From NCBI RefSeq assembly GCF_014145675.1, contig NZ_JACGZW010000019.1:1-64000 (forward strand): 64,000 nucleotides of DNA. Reading direction: 5' to 3'. The DNA comes from Amycolatopsis dendrobii (GTDB lineage: Bacteria; Actinomycetota; Actinomycetes; Mycobacteriales; Pseudonocardiaceae). Under the pieces are notes generated by a model that was not told the origin of the DNA, ran no database searches, and worked only from the letters and a program-made list of their open reading frames with translations. The position numbers were made by a program, and so were the translations under genes. Below, in pieces: positions 8,647 to 17,178 of the stretch. How positions within the stretch are numbered: the first letter of the stretch is position 1; the number at the start of each line of letters is the position of its first letter.

Positions 8647-9305
8647 CACTCGCTCCTCTGTTTTGTTTCGTACGCGTGGGTCAGGGTCGGGCCGCCGGGC
8701 AGTTCCAGGTGGATACGCCAGTACGCGCCGTAGGTGAATTCGCCGCCGAGCAACGGCAACGTGCCGCAGTACAGCGCGAAATCGCCCTCGACCGGACCGA
8801 GCCGGTCGAGCAGATCCGCCGGATGCCGCAGCGCGGCCAGTTCCCCCTTCTGGTACGGGCATCCGTCCACACTGGAATCCGCGACGACGTGGTCCCAGTC
8901 CGGAATGGACACCTCGGTCCCGATCTCGGCGACCGCTTCCCCGAGCGGCTTCGGACAGGCGGCTTTGGACAGTGCCACCCCGTCCCGCTCGAGATCCCGG
9001 TCGGTGTGATCGGACCCGACCCCCAGGAAATACCGCCCCTGGTGCCGGATCAGCACCGGCTCGACCTCCCCCGACGTCCCCGGCGCACTCACCCCGACCA
9101 CCGGTTCCGTCGTCAGCAAGCCCGTATCCAGGTGGTAGAACGCGGGCACTGAATCCGGCCGCGGCACGCCGATCGCCGCCAGTTCGGCGATGTGCTCCTC
9201 GACCGCGGCCTCGTCGCTTCCGGTGTACCCGGCCACCACCAGCCGCGCCGGAGCGAACGCCAGTTCCTCCCCGGTTCCCGCGACGTGCAGGGCAATCGTG
9301 CTCAT
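8646..9305 (-). CDS. DUF2848 family protein
   Basis: A 219-aa protein of the DUF2848 family, which resembles fumarylacetoacetate-hydrolase-like enzymes in fold and context. Visible conserved parts are YFLGVGSDHTDRDLE, SKAACPKPLG and the late YCGTLPLLGGEF. The SDHTDR region has acidic and His residues that could bind metal. It overlaps the nitrilase-family gene by four bases and the hydroxylase by one. A hydrolytic or decarboxylating step on a ring-opened acid is plausible; no activity is established from the sequence. Confidence 0.85.
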   Translation of the reverse strand: MSTIALHVAGTGEELAFAPARLVVAGYTGSDEAAVEEHIAELAAIGVPRPDSVPAFYHLDTGLLTTEPVVGVSAPGTSGEVEPVLIRHQGRYFLGVGSDHTDRDLERDGVALSKAACPKPLGEAVAEIGTEVSIPDWDHVVADSSVDGCPYQKGELAALRHPADLLDRLGPVEGDFALYCGTLPLLGGEFTYGAYWRIHLELPGGPTLTHAYETKQRSE

Positions 9306-10114
9306 ACTCCCGCTCCCGTGAAGTCTGCTGTGGACACCGGCCAGCGCCGATCGGCCAGCACCGGGAACTCCGCCCGCACCGTGTCCACAATGGATTGGTC
9401 TATTTCGCAGCGCAGCACTTCCTCGCCTGTGCCCGCTTCCGCCAGCACAGTCCCCCACGGATCGACGATCCGGCTGGTACCCGCCAACTCGACGCCGCCG
9501 TGCTGCGTCCCGGCCGCATTGACCGCGATCACCAGCACCTGCTCTTCCACGGCCCGGCACGAAGTGAACATCCGCCAGTGCGCACGCCGCGCCGCCGGCC
9601 ACGCAGCCGGGACCACGACCGTCTTGGCGCCGCGATCCACCAGCCCGCGCCACAGTTCGGGAAACCTCAGGTCGTAACAGGTCGTGGCCCCGATCGGCCC
9701 GAGTCCCGTTTCCGCGACGCTGAGCGTCTCGCCCGGTGTAAGCAATTCCGCCTCGCGCGAGGCGTATCCGAAGACGTGCACCTTGCGATAGGTGTGCGCG
9801 ATCGTGCCGTCCGGCGCGAGCAACACCGCGGTATTGAACAACCGCCCGGCCGCGTCTTTCTCGACCAGACTGCCCAAATGCACATACGCACCCAGGCTTC
9901 GCGCCCACTCCCGCCCCGCCGCGACCGTCGGCCCGTCGAGCGACTCCGCTTCATCCGGATACGCGTCGAACGAGAAATACCCAGCCGCCCACAACTCCGG
10001 CAGCACCACGAGCTCAGCCCCGCGTGCCGACTCCATCAACCGCCCAGCCCGCACCCGGCGGTCCGCGGCCGTTTCGTCCGGCGGGCTGGCCAGCTGCACC
10101 AACGCGACCTTCAC
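9302..10114 (-). CDS. carbon-nitrogen hydrolase, nitrilase superfamily
   Basis: A 270-aa amidase-like hydrolase. The Glu-Lys-Cys triad is clear: Glu in VVLPELWAAGY, Lys in YRKVHVFG and Cys in TTCYDLRFPELW. It would hydrolyse an amide or N-carbamoyl bond in the cytoplasm. The GTG at 10114 overlaps the GntR stop by four bases, and its own stop overlaps the next gene in an ATGA junction. It is the first structural gene behind the repressor, which marks C-N bond hydrolysis as a central step of the pathway. Confidence 0.9.
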   Translation of the reverse strand: MKVALVQLASPPDETAADRRVRAGRLMESARGAELVVLPELWAAGYFSFDAYPDEAESLDGPTVAAGREWARSLGAYVHLGSLVEKDAAGRLFNTAVLLAPDGTIAHTYRKVHVFGYASREAELLTPGETLSVAETGLGPIGATTCYDLRFPELWRGLVDRGAKTVVVPAAWPAARRAHWRMFTSCRAVEEQVLVIAVNAAGTQHGGVELAGTSRIVDPWGTVLAEAGTGEEVLRCEIDQSIVDTVRAEFPVLADRRWPVSTADFTGAGV

Positions 10115-10770
10115 AGCCGCTCCTCGACCCGCAACGCCGTCATCGTGCTGGACAGGTGCTTCGCCAGCGCCTCCCCAGCCGCCTCCGGCTCGCCGCCGCG
10201 CAACGCCTCGACGATCGCCGCGTGCTCGGACAGGACCGTTTCGGCCCGGGTCTCGCTGCCCGCGACCGCGCGCAGCCCCATCCGGACCTGCCGCTCCCGC
10301 AACGATTCGTAGAACTCGGCCAGCACTGGGTTGCCCGCGCGCCGCACGATCGCCCGATGAAACGCGCGGTCGAACTCGATAAACCGCACCGGCTCGTCCA
10401 CCACTTCGCGCTGCTTCGCGAGAATGTCGTCCAACTCGCCGAGAAACGCCTCGTCGACACGCTCGGCGAGCTTGCGCACGCACCAGTCCTCGACCAGCTC
10501 GCGCGCCTCCATCACCGCCCGCACCTCCGCGTCGGAGATCGGCGGCACGAACGCGCCCTTCTTCGGCACGATCTCGAGAAACCCCTCGGCCTCGAGCCGC
10601 AGCAGAGCCTCCCGCACCGGCGTCCGGGACGTCCCGGCCGCCTCGGCAACCTCCGATTCAGTGAGGAACGTCCCGCCGTCGCGAGGCAGCTCGGCGATGC
10701 GCTGCTTGAGGAACCGGTAGGTGACGTCCTGCGCGGACCCGGCCCGCCCAGCCTGTCGTACACTGCTCAT
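10111..10770 (-). CDS. GntR-family (FCD) repressor
   Basis: A 219-aa regulator: N-terminal winged helix (ESEVAEAAGTSRTPVREALLRLEAEGFLE) and C-terminal all-helical FCD domain with His residues in FDRAFHRAIV and LSEHAAIVEAL that normally bind metal or an acid effector. The ATG at 10770 was preferred because a well-spaced promoter puts the transcript start almost on it. An alternative ATG lies at 10794. It heads the operon and probably represses it in the absence of a small-acid inducer. Confidence 0.9.
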   Translation of the reverse strand: MSSVRQAGRAGSAQDVTYRFLKQRIAELPRDGGTFLTESEVAEAAGTSRTPVREALLRLEAEGFLEIVPKKGAFVPPISDAEVRAVMEARELVEDWCVRKLAERVDEAFLGELDDILAKQREVVDEPVRFIEFDRAFHRAIVRRAGNPVLAEFYESLRERQVRMGLRAVAGSETRAETVLSEHAAIVEALRGGEPEAAGEALAKHLSSTMTALRVEERL

Positions 10771-10776
10771 GGACAA

Positions 10777-10807
10777 GATGTATACATCACGCATGGCAGC
10801 CGGGCAA
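10777..10807 (-). promoter_or_regulatory. operon promoter with palindromic GntR operator
   Basis: Reading the minus strand, TTGCCC (10802-10807) and TATACA (10779-10784) are spaced by exactly 17 bases. The ATG follows 8 bases after the -10, so the message is probably leaderless. The perfect 12-base palindrome GATGTATACATC (10777-10788) covers the -10. It contains the TGTATACA core expected of FadR/FCD-type GntR operators. Autorepression is the natural reading. Confidence 0.7.
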
Positions 10808-11151
10808 GGGGCGTTTACCGAGGTTGAGCGGCTGCTCCGGGCTGAGGACGCCGCGGGCTCGGGCGTGGCCGGGGAGGTCTGGCGCACGCGGAGGCCGCGG
10901 CGGGTCTCGCGGAACGGCGCGTCAATGCCCTGCTGCGTCCCGTCGGCCCGGTTGCCCGGATGCCTGGGCCGGAACGTCGCTTCGGCGCCACTGTTCTGAC
11001 GGCTCTCCGCGGAACGCCCCGGCCACTCTTCGAAAGGGAAACCCGGTCACCTCGCCCTCACCACCTACCCGAAAAGTGCCTCCTTGGCACCATGATCACC
11101 CGCCGCTTACGGTTCCGGAGCAACCTTCGCGCCACCCGCTGGGAGCTCTCC
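10808..11151. other. gene-free stretch before the amidohydrolase
   Basis: This stretch lies between the divergent GntR and amidohydrolase genes. No family-like reading frame is visible, and I see no convincing hairpin. It presumably contains the amidohydrolase promoter, but no hexamer pair is good enough to name. Confidence 0.4.
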
Positions 11152-12324
11152 GTGAACCACTTCGTCATCACCGGAGCACATGTCTTCGACGGCGAGAATT
11201 CGCTCGGAATCGTGGACGTCGAGGTCGCCGGCGGAAGAATCGCCAGCGTCGGAGGCGCTCGCCCGGAAGGAGCCGACCTCGTCGACGGTGCAGGTACCAC
11301 GCTGTTGCCCGGCCTGATCGACGCGCACACGCACACCGACGCGGAGTCGCTGCGCCAAGCGTTGGCCTTCGGAGTCACCACCGAATTCGACATGCTCTCG
11401 ATGCCGCAGCAGATGATTCCGTTGCGCCGCAAGGTCGCCGCCTCGAATGACCTAGCTGACGTGCGTTCTCCGTCCATCGGTCTCACTCCGGCGGGAGGGC
11501 ACCCGCATCAACTGAGAAAGGGCGACCCGCCGTGGCCGGCTGCCACGCATCCGCACGAGGTAGCGGCGTTCGTCGAGGCCCGGATCGCCGAGGGCGCCGA
11601 CTATCTCAAGATCCTGGTGGAGGACGGCCGGCTGTTCGGGAACGACCCCCTGCCCAGGCTCGCTCCCGAACTGGTCGCGGCGACGGTCCGCGAAAGCCAC
11701 CGTCGAGGGAAAATGGTGCTAGCGCACGCGATGACCGTCGAGACCGCCGGACAAGTCGTCGACGCCGGAGTGGACGGCCTCACCCATCTCTTCTTCGACC
11801 GGCCGCACACCGCGGAGCTGATCGAGAAGATCGCTGCCGCCAGCGTGTTCGTCATTCCCACGTTGACGGCAATCGCGTCGATCACCGGCGAGCCCGCCGG
11901 CCGCCGACTCGCCGAAGACCGTCGCGTCTTCCCGAAACTGGCTCCGGAATGGCGGGAAAACCTGGCCGGCGCGATGGCCACGAGCCCCCGCGAGCATTTC
12001 GACTACGCACTGGAAACGTTGGCCGCGCTGAAGAAAGCCGGAGTCGATATCCTGGCGGGCACGGACGCAGCACACCTCGGCGCACCAGGGATGGCCCACG
12101 GAGCGAGCCTGCACGCCGAACTCCGCCTGCTGACCACGGCAGGCTTCACGCCGACCGAAGCCTTACGGGCGGCGACCTCGATCCCCGCACGACGCTTCGG
12201 ACTGCCCGACCGCGGCCGAATCAAGCCTGGGCTGCGCGCAGACCTCGTACTGGTCGACGGCGACCCTGCAGTCACCGTTGACGACACTCTCTCCATTCGG
12301 CGCGTCTGGCGGAACGGATCCTGA
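11152..12324 (+). CDS. metal-dependent amidohydrolase
   Basis: A 390-aa cytoplasmic amidohydrolase, related to imidazolonepropionase/prolidase-type members. The first metal motif is LPGLIDAHTHTD. Lys in ADYLKILVEDG is a likely bridging residue, His in VLAHAMTVE a further ligand, and Asp in ILAGTDAAH the catalytic acid. The C-terminal beta-sandwich carries GRIKPGLRADLVLVDGDP. The GTG at 11152 was chosen because GGGAG lies upstream and the fold starts there. It appears to be a lone gene. The substrate could be a cyclic amide, dipeptide or lactone. Confidence 0.88.
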   Translation: MNHFVITGAHVFDGENSLGIVDVEVAGGRIASVGGARPEGADLVDGAGTTLLPGLIDAHTHTDAESLRQALAFGVTTEFDMLSMPQQMIPLRRKVAASNDLADVRSPSIGLTPAGGHPHQLRKGDPPWPAATHPHEVAAFVEARIAEGADYLKILVEDGRLFGNDPLPRLAPELVAATVRESHRRGKMVLAHAMTVETAGQVVDAGVDGLTHLFFDRPHTAELIEKIAAASVFVIPTLTAIASITGEPAGRRLAEDRRVFPKLAPEWRENLAGAMATSPREHFDYALETLAALKKAGVDILAGTDAAHLGAPGMAHGASLHAELRLLTTAGFTPTEALRAATSIPARRFGLPDRGRIKPGLRADLVLVDGDPAVTVDDTLSIRRVWRNGS

Positions 12325-12790
12325 TGCGCTTCGCCCACCGGGATCGGCTGCGGCGGCAGCGCTGCATCAGAGGCGGCGTCATGCCTTGCAAAGTCCCGGC
12401 CAGCACGCAGCGTCCCGACCACGACACAAGGTCCGGCCATCAGGCGGCTTCCCCGCGACCACGAGGCATCGCGACCGCCGCATAACGTCCCAACCATCGT
12501 GCAGCATCCGCACGAGTGTCCGGCGTCTGGCCGTCACGCATCATCCCGCGGCACGCGGCATTGCCCTGGGCTGCGGCGTCCCGCCCGCCACGCAAAGTCC
12601 AGGTGCCACGCAGCCACGACCGTGCGGCAGCAACCGTCACGCCGCATCTCCAACACCAAGCGACCCCAACCGTCACGCCGAATTCCCAACACCGCGCGGT
12701 GCCAGCCGTCGTGCCACAGCCCGAACACCACCTGGCACCAGCCGCCACGCGGCATTCCCGCGACCGCGCGGCATCCCGGTCATCGCGGAG
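12325..12790. other. gene-free, repeat-rich spacer
   Basis: This spacer lies between two converging genes. It is built of degenerate short GC-rich repeats; the clearest block is listed separately at 12635-12778. No protein family is recognisable in any frame. Confidence 0.6.
12635..12778. repeat. degenerate 36-bp tandem repeat, four units
   Basis: Four consecutive units of exactly 36 bases start at 12635, 12671, 12707 and 12743. Their beginnings are CGTCACGCCG, CGTCACGCCG, CGTCGTGCCA and CGCCACGCGG. The middle has the pattern (A/C)TTCCCAACACC or related. Less regular copies of similar wording can be traced back toward 12380. The period of 36 is a multiple of three, so a decayed repetitive coding region is one possible origin. 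Confidence 0.65.
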
Positions 12791-14569
12791 CTACTGCGCG
12801 GCAGCGGCGATCAACGCCTCCAGCCCCGAAGCCTGTGTCCGCCAATCCACCGCGTTCGGGGTGGCGCCAGCCCACCGTTCGCCGATCCGGTTGAGGGGGT
12901 CCCGGTCTCGCAGCCATACCGAATCCGCTTGCCGCTGCACGAAATCTCGGTATTTCTGTTCGCCGGCAGCTGTCGCGAGATCGCCGAAGTAGCGCAGGAA
13001 GATGCCCTTGAATTGCTTCTGATTGTCATCGCACGAGCCGCTCTCACACGATTCTACCAGCACGCCGTCCGAAGTCAGACCGGTTATTGCCGCATCAGCC
13101 AATCGGCGGGCGGCGTCCAGATAGGACTGGTCGCCGGTTGCTCGCCAGAGTTCGGTGAAGCCGCCGATGGCCAGGCCCTGGTTGTAGGTCCAGAGGGTTT
13201 GGCCGTTGTTCGCGCACGTCGAGGTGAGGCCGTCGTTGACCAGGCCGGCTGAGTTGATCAGGCCGCTGCGCAGGTACCAATCGCCGGCCGCACGGGCGCG
13301 GGTCAGCCATTCGGTGTCGCCGGCCAGGCGGCGGTGCAGGGCAGCGGCGAGGCGGAGGTAGAGGCCGCTGGTGACGGCGTTCTTGTAAGTACGTTCACGG
13401 TCCCACCACACTCCGCCGCCGCAGGTGGCCGGGTCCCAGAAGCCGTGCACATAGCCGGCGATTTTCGTGGCTTCGGCGAGATATCGGGAGTCGTGCGTAC
13501 GGTCGTATGCCGCGAGCCAGGCCAGGCCCCACCAGGCGGTGTCGTCGATCGCTCGGCTGATGAAGTCGCCGTCGATCGGGTCGGAGCTGCGGGCGCTGGC
13601 GGGGAAGTCGGCGCGGTTCACGTCGAAAACCCTTGCCAGTACGGGGTCCAGGTCGGGCACTCCGGAATCCGCCAGTGCGGTCACCGCTACTGCCGAATTC
13701 CACCAGCTCGACGGCCACCAGGCGCGGTAAATGTCGTAGGACCACAGCAAAGCATCGACGCCGGCGGCAACCCGGAATTGTGCGGGACGCGCCCATGCCG
13801 TGCAGGCGCCTTCTTGGTGAGCCGCTTCCCGGCCGCATGCTCGAACGGCGCCGCCGTTCAGCCGTCCGCGTGGATCTTGAGCGGCGAACGTTGCGGTCTG
13901 TGTCGCGGTCGCCCCGGCGGGGACACTCGTGCGGCCGAGTGACGAGCCGTCGGGCCACGTCGTGCCCGCGTCCCATGAGCGGTCCAGCCAGGTTTCGTCG
14001 CCGGAGCCGCCGGAATCGATGCTGGACCAGGCCATTCCGCGGTCGTCGAAGTGGAGCCGGACGGTGCGGCCGAAGATCGTCGCGTACGGTACTGGCTCGG
14101 TGTCGCCCGTGCCGGGAGAAGAACCGTCGCAGGCGGCGGCGCACACGGTCGGGTAGATCCAGGCTGTGCAGGCCACCGCTTGGGCGTCTCCGCAGGCCCG
14201 GAGCAGGCCGCGGCGGTGGCCGACGGGGTCGGTGAGGTTGTACATGAGCGTGCGGGTGCCGGTCCAGGTGCTCGGGATGCTCGCTTTGCCCAGCAGGCCG
14301 TCCCAGGTGCTGCCGCCGTCCCAGGACCGGTCGAGCCACACCGCGTCGCCGGCGCGGCCGTTGTCGATGCTGGCCCAGGCCATCCCGTCCTGGCCGGAGA
14401 CGTGCAGGCGCAGCACGCGGCCGTTGATGTCCTTGTCCGGCAAGGGAAAACTCTCTTGCGCGGCCCGCGACGGGTCGAGGGTGTCGCACGAGAGCGCGCA
14501 GACGGCGGCGGCCGCGCGCGGGACGGTCAACGAGGCGAACACGAGCAGCACTACGAGCACGGTCCGCAT
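12791..14569 (-). CDS. secreted GH76 glycoside hydrolase with duplicated N-terminal domain
   Basis: A 592-aa exported enzyme. Residues 1-22 are a signal peptide. Residues about 45-140 and 165-262 are two copies of one domain, each with MAW(A/S)SID, WLDRSWD(G/A)G and CTAW segments. Residues about 268-590 form a GH76 (alpha-1,6-mannanase-like) barrel; the adjacent Asp pair 342-343 in SRAIDDTAWWGLAW is the catalytic motif. Later family segments include WDRERTYKNAVTSG and NNGQTLWTYNQGL. The target is probably fungal or mycobacterial-type mannan. The duplicated module may bind glycan or the wall; I do not recognise it as a named family. The gene stands alone. Confidence 0.9.
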   Translation of the reverse strand: MRTVLVVLLVFASLTVPRAAAAVCALSCDTLDPSRAAQESFPLPDKDINGRVLRLHVSGQDGMAWASIDNGRAGDAVWLDRSWDGGSTWDGLLGKASIPSTWTGTRTLMYNLTDPVGHRRGLLRACGDAQAVACTAWIYPTVCAAACDGSSPGTGDTEPVPYATIFGRTVRLHFDDRGMAWSSIDSGGSGDETWLDRSWDAGTTWPDGSSLGRTSVPAGATATQTATFAAQDPRGRLNGGAVRACGREAAHQEGACTAWARPAQFRVAAGVDALLWSYDIYRAWWPSSWWNSAVAVTALADSGVPDLDPVLARVFDVNRADFPASARSSDPIDGDFISRAIDDTAWWGLAWLAAYDRTHDSRYLAEATKIAGYVHGFWDPATCGGGVWWDRERTYKNAVTSGLYLRLAAALHRRLAGDTEWLTRARAAGDWYLRSGLINSAGLVNDGLTSTCANNGQTLWTYNQGLAIGGFTELWRATGDQSYLDAARRLADAAITGLTSDGVLVESCESGSCDDNQKQFKGIFLRYFGDLATAAGEQKYRDFVQRQADSVWLRDRDPLNRIGERWAGATPNAVDWRTQASGLEALIAAAAQ

Positions 14570-14680
14570 GGACTCGTCCCCTCGCCTGGGTGAATTTCCG
14601 CCCAGAATAGAAACCCGCGCGGGCGCCGGTGAAGGCCCGCGCGAGGTTCTGTCCCGTTCCGGACAGGCGGGTTAACCCGA

Positions 14681-14872
14681 TCAGCCGCCGCTGCCCTGGC
14701 GCCGTCCGACCGAACGGCCGATGAAGTACCCGAGGATGAGCCCGACGATCAGGCCGATCGCGATGAAGAAGATGACGGTGGCGGCGGCGATTTTGCCGAC
14801 CGTGCCGAGGAACCCCTTGGCTTCGAGGTCGGTCGCGATCGCCACGGACTGGGTCAATGCGTAGTGGGTCAT
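14681..14872 (-). CDS. small single-pass membrane protein
   Basis: A 63-aa protein with one strong membrane helix (residues about 25-50, rich in Ile, Val, Leu and Gly) and a basic C-terminus (GRSVGRRQ). TGGGAGG lies close before the ATG at 14872, supporting translation. The motif GYFIGRSVGRR resembles small DUF-type membrane anchors, but I do not recognise a family. No operon partner is evident. Confidence 0.6.
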   Translation of the reverse strand: MTHYALTQSVAIATDLEAKGFLGTVGKIAAATVIFFIAIGLIVGLILGYFIGRSVGRRQGSGG

Positions 14873-15178
14873 GCCTCCCAGGATGGCATCGGCGGCGGGC
14901 GGGCGCTCGGGGACGCACCGGACGCGGCTCGGGCAGACGGCTGCGGCGTTCCGGTCTTGACCGGTTGGGCACGAAACCTTCGCCGACCGGGGCGCGACGC
15001 TGCGGGATCGGAGCTGATTCAGGCACGCGCGGGCACAGGGGGCCGCTGAGCACGCCCGGGCGCGCGAGCTTCGCTCGCGGCAATCGGTCTGTTCGCGAAC
15101 GTCCTGGCCGCCGATCGGAGTCCGATGCCGGTCCGGGGCCCGGGCGAACACTCGCCGAGGCGAGCGCTCGCGCGGCGT
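14873..15178. other. gene-free stretch after the T7SS-like module
   Basis: No family-like frame is seen. A GC-rich hairpin, CGCGAGC/GCTCGCG with loop TTC, at 15063-15079 lies downstream of the minus-strand module and may end its transcript. No T-tract follows. Confidence 0.4.
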
Positions 15179-15766
15179 TCAGTCCCTGACCGGCTTGAGC
15201 TCGAACCCTTCGTCGTCCTGCTCCTCAACCGGGGTGCGACGCCGCGCGACCGGTGCTGGTGCAGGCTCGCGTGCGGCGTCCGGGCGAGGCACCAGGGCTG
15301 GCTCCGGGGCATCGTCCAGTGCCAGTGCGTCTTCGACGGCCGCCGCGACTGCGGGAACGCATCCCGCTCGGATGGCGTGCAGGCCCTGGCGCAACGCCTG
15401 TGTGCCCGCCTCCGTGCTGAGCCGCGAGATCTCCGCGGCCAGGGCGTCCGGGCCCAGTTCCAGTGCCGCTTCGCCGATGTCCAGGTGGACGAGCATGCCG
15501 TGCATGTTCACCGTGACACTCAGTCCCTCGCGGCCGGCCGTCGCGCGGAGGGTGGCCAGGCCTTCGGACAAACCTAGCTGGTCGGGGATTTCCTCGGCGA
15601 TTTCGATGAGTTCGTCGATACTCCGCTCGTCGCCGCCCGGACCGCCGGGATCGGCGGCTGGCTCGCGCGACGTCCCCGCAGCGTCGCCGCGCCCGAACTG
15701 CTCGGACGGATCCGTGCGCCAATCCGCACCCTGTCCGGCCGCGTTCTCCTGGTACGGCTCCGCCAT
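15179..15766 (-). CDS. YbaB/EbfC-like protein with acidic C-terminal tail
   Basis: A 195-aa protein with a disordered N-terminus (about 1-45), a YbaB-like alpha/beta core (about 60-145, including SVTVNMHGMLVHLDIG) and a Pro/Arg-rich acidic tail ending DDEGFELKPVRD. Its ATG shares one base with the stop of the preceding small YbaB-like gene. YbaB-like proteins occur inside actinobacterial T7SS loci, where their role is unclear and probably not nucleoid binding alone. The tail motif DEGFxL also occurs at the end of the EspG-like protein of this module. Confidence 0.75.
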   Translation of the reverse strand: MAEPYQENAAGQGADWRTDPSEQFGRGDAAGTSREPAADPGGPGGDERSIDELIEIAEEIPDQLGLSEGLATLRATAGREGLSVTVNMHGMLVHLDIGEAALELGPDALAAEISRLSTEAGTQALRQGLHAIRAGCVPAVAAAVEDALALDDAPEPALVPRPDAAREPAPAPVARRRTPVEEQDDEGFELKPVRD

Positions 15767-16065
15767 CACACCCTCCACGTGTCCGGTGTGGTGTCTTCGG
15801 CGCGGTCAGCCAGATCCTTCTCCGAGCCGAGGCCGAGGCTGCTCAGCTCGGTGCCGCCGAGATCGCCCAATTCGGTTTCCAAAGCTCGGCGAGCGCGTTC
15901 GTTCGCCTCCGCGGCGGCCTCGCGCACGGCGTGCAGGATGGTGTCCGCCAAGCGGGGACCGCCGGTGCGGAGAGCGTCTGCGGTGAGTTCCAGGGTGCGC
16001 AAAGCGCCGCCGGGGGCGACTTCGACGGTCACTCCTGCGTGCCGCGCGGTGCCGGTGATGTTCAC
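15766..16065 (-). CDS. small YbaB/EbfC-like protein
   Basis: A 99-aa protein with the compact alpha/beta pattern of the YbaB/EbfC family: beta strands around TVEVAPGGALRTLELTADAL followed by a long helix, LADTILHAVREAAAEANERA. The GTG start at 16065 overlaps the CHAP gene stop by four bases, and its stop overlaps the following start by one base. This places it firmly in the T7SS-like operon. It may act as an adaptor or chaperone for the secreted hydrolases; that is inference. Confidence 0.78.
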   Translation of the reverse strand: MNITGTARHAGVTVEVAPGGALRTLELTADALRTGGPRLADTILHAVREAAAEANERARRALETELGDLGGTELSSLGLGSEKDLADRAEDTTPDTWRV

Positions 16066-17168
16066 TTCGGGTGCACTCCGCCGTAGAACTTGTGCAGATC
16101 GCGCGGGAGCGTGTACGTGAGGCGCTCGACCTGGTCGTTCGCGTTGCCCTCGATCGTGGTGATCTTGTTGCCCTCGACCTTTTCGATGATCCCGATGTGG
16201 TGGCTGTGCCCCCACGACGGACCGTCGCCGAACAGGATGGTGTCGCCGGGGCGGGCGTTGTGCGCGAGCGCGCCGCGGTCGTAGGCGAGGTGGTGGCGCT
16301 GGCCCCACTTGTAGACGTCGCCGGTGAAGCCGTACTTCGGGATGTCCACCCCGGCCGAACGCCACATCGACGTCGCGAAGTACGCGCACCACGGCTGTCC
16401 GGTCGGGCCCCATTTGTTCCGGTTGTTCGGGCCCTCGTGGTAGCCGAGATTGTGCCGCGCGTGGTCGAGGATCTTGTCGACCTTCTTGCTGTGGCTCGCG
16501 TGCGTGTTGCCGTGGTGCTGTTCGTGTTTTTTGTGCGCTTCGTGCTTTTTGTGCTGCTCGTGCTTGCGGTGGTCCCCCGGCTTGGCGTGGTGCGTTCCGC
16601 CCGGGTCGGCGACGCCGTCGTGGTTCAGGTCCTTCTGCAACGCACGCAGCTTGCGCGCCGCCTCTTCCATCTCCGCGCGGGCGTTCTTCAGGTGTCCGCC
16701 GGATTCCTTGAGGTACTTGCCCGCCAGGTCGGCTACGTCGCCGATCGCCATCAGCAGGGCGGCCGGGCTTCCGTTGCGCGCCAGGACGTATCCGGCGTCG
16801 ATGATCTTGCGTGCCTTCGCGACGAACTCGTCGATCAGCTTGCCGGTGGCCTGATGCCGCCCGGCGAGTGCGTCGGTGACCTCGCTGACCACCTTCGCCC
16901 CGTGCGTGCTCGCCTGCGCGGTGACCTTGAGATCCCGGCCGAACTTGCCGGTGTCGTGTTCGAAGGCCGGATTCGCCTTGCTGTGCCAAGTGTTCAGCAG
17001 CGCGTGCGCCGCTTTGCGCTGCGCCTCGTACTGTTCGGTGATCTCGCGGGCGGCCTGCTGCAGCGCGTGCTGCGCGGCCTGCGAGTCCGCGGCCTTGCCC
17101 TGAAGCTTGCCGTGGTGCGTTTTCATCTCGTCCGCGAACAGCGTCGCGACCCCTGCGGTGTCCAGCAC
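16062..17168 (-). CDS. helical WXG-like domain fused to CHAP peptidoglycan amidase/endopeptidase
   Basis: A 368-aa protein. Residues about 1-190 are long amphipathic helices like WXG100/ESX substrates. Residues about 190-235 are an unusual His/Lys-rich linker (repeats of HKKHE). Residues about 240-368 form a CHAP domain with the catalytic Cys in GQPWCAYFATSMW and His in GHSHHIGIIEK. GAGGGGGA precedes the GTG at 17168. There is no Sec signal peptide, so export by a type VII system is the likely route. It would cut cell-wall peptide bonds. It partners with the lysozyme-like protein encoded 10 bases upstream, whose domain order is reversed. Confidence 0.85.
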   Translation of the reverse strand: MLDTAGVATLFADEMKTHHGKLQGKAADSQAAQHALQQAAREITEQYEAQRKAAHALLNTWHSKANPAFEHDTGKFGRDLKVTAQASTHGAKVVSEVTDALAGRHQATGKLIDEFVAKARKIIDAGYVLARNGSPAALLMAIGDVADLAGKYLKESGGHLKNARAEMEEAARKLRALQKDLNHDGVADPGGTHHAKPGDHRKHEQHKKHEAHKKHEQHHGNTHASHSKKVDKILDHARHNLGYHEGPNNRNKWGPTGQPWCAYFATSMWRSAGVDIPKYGFTGDVYKWGQRHHLAYDRGALAHNARPGDTILFGDGPSWGHSHHIGIIEKVEGNKITTIEGNANDQVERLTYTLPRDLHKFYGGVHPK

Positions 17169-17178
17169 GGATTCCCCC

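Noticed and set aside
12635..12778. A CRISPR array at the 36-bp repeats
   Set aside because: The units are contiguous without unique spacers and diverge from each other; no cas genes are nearby.
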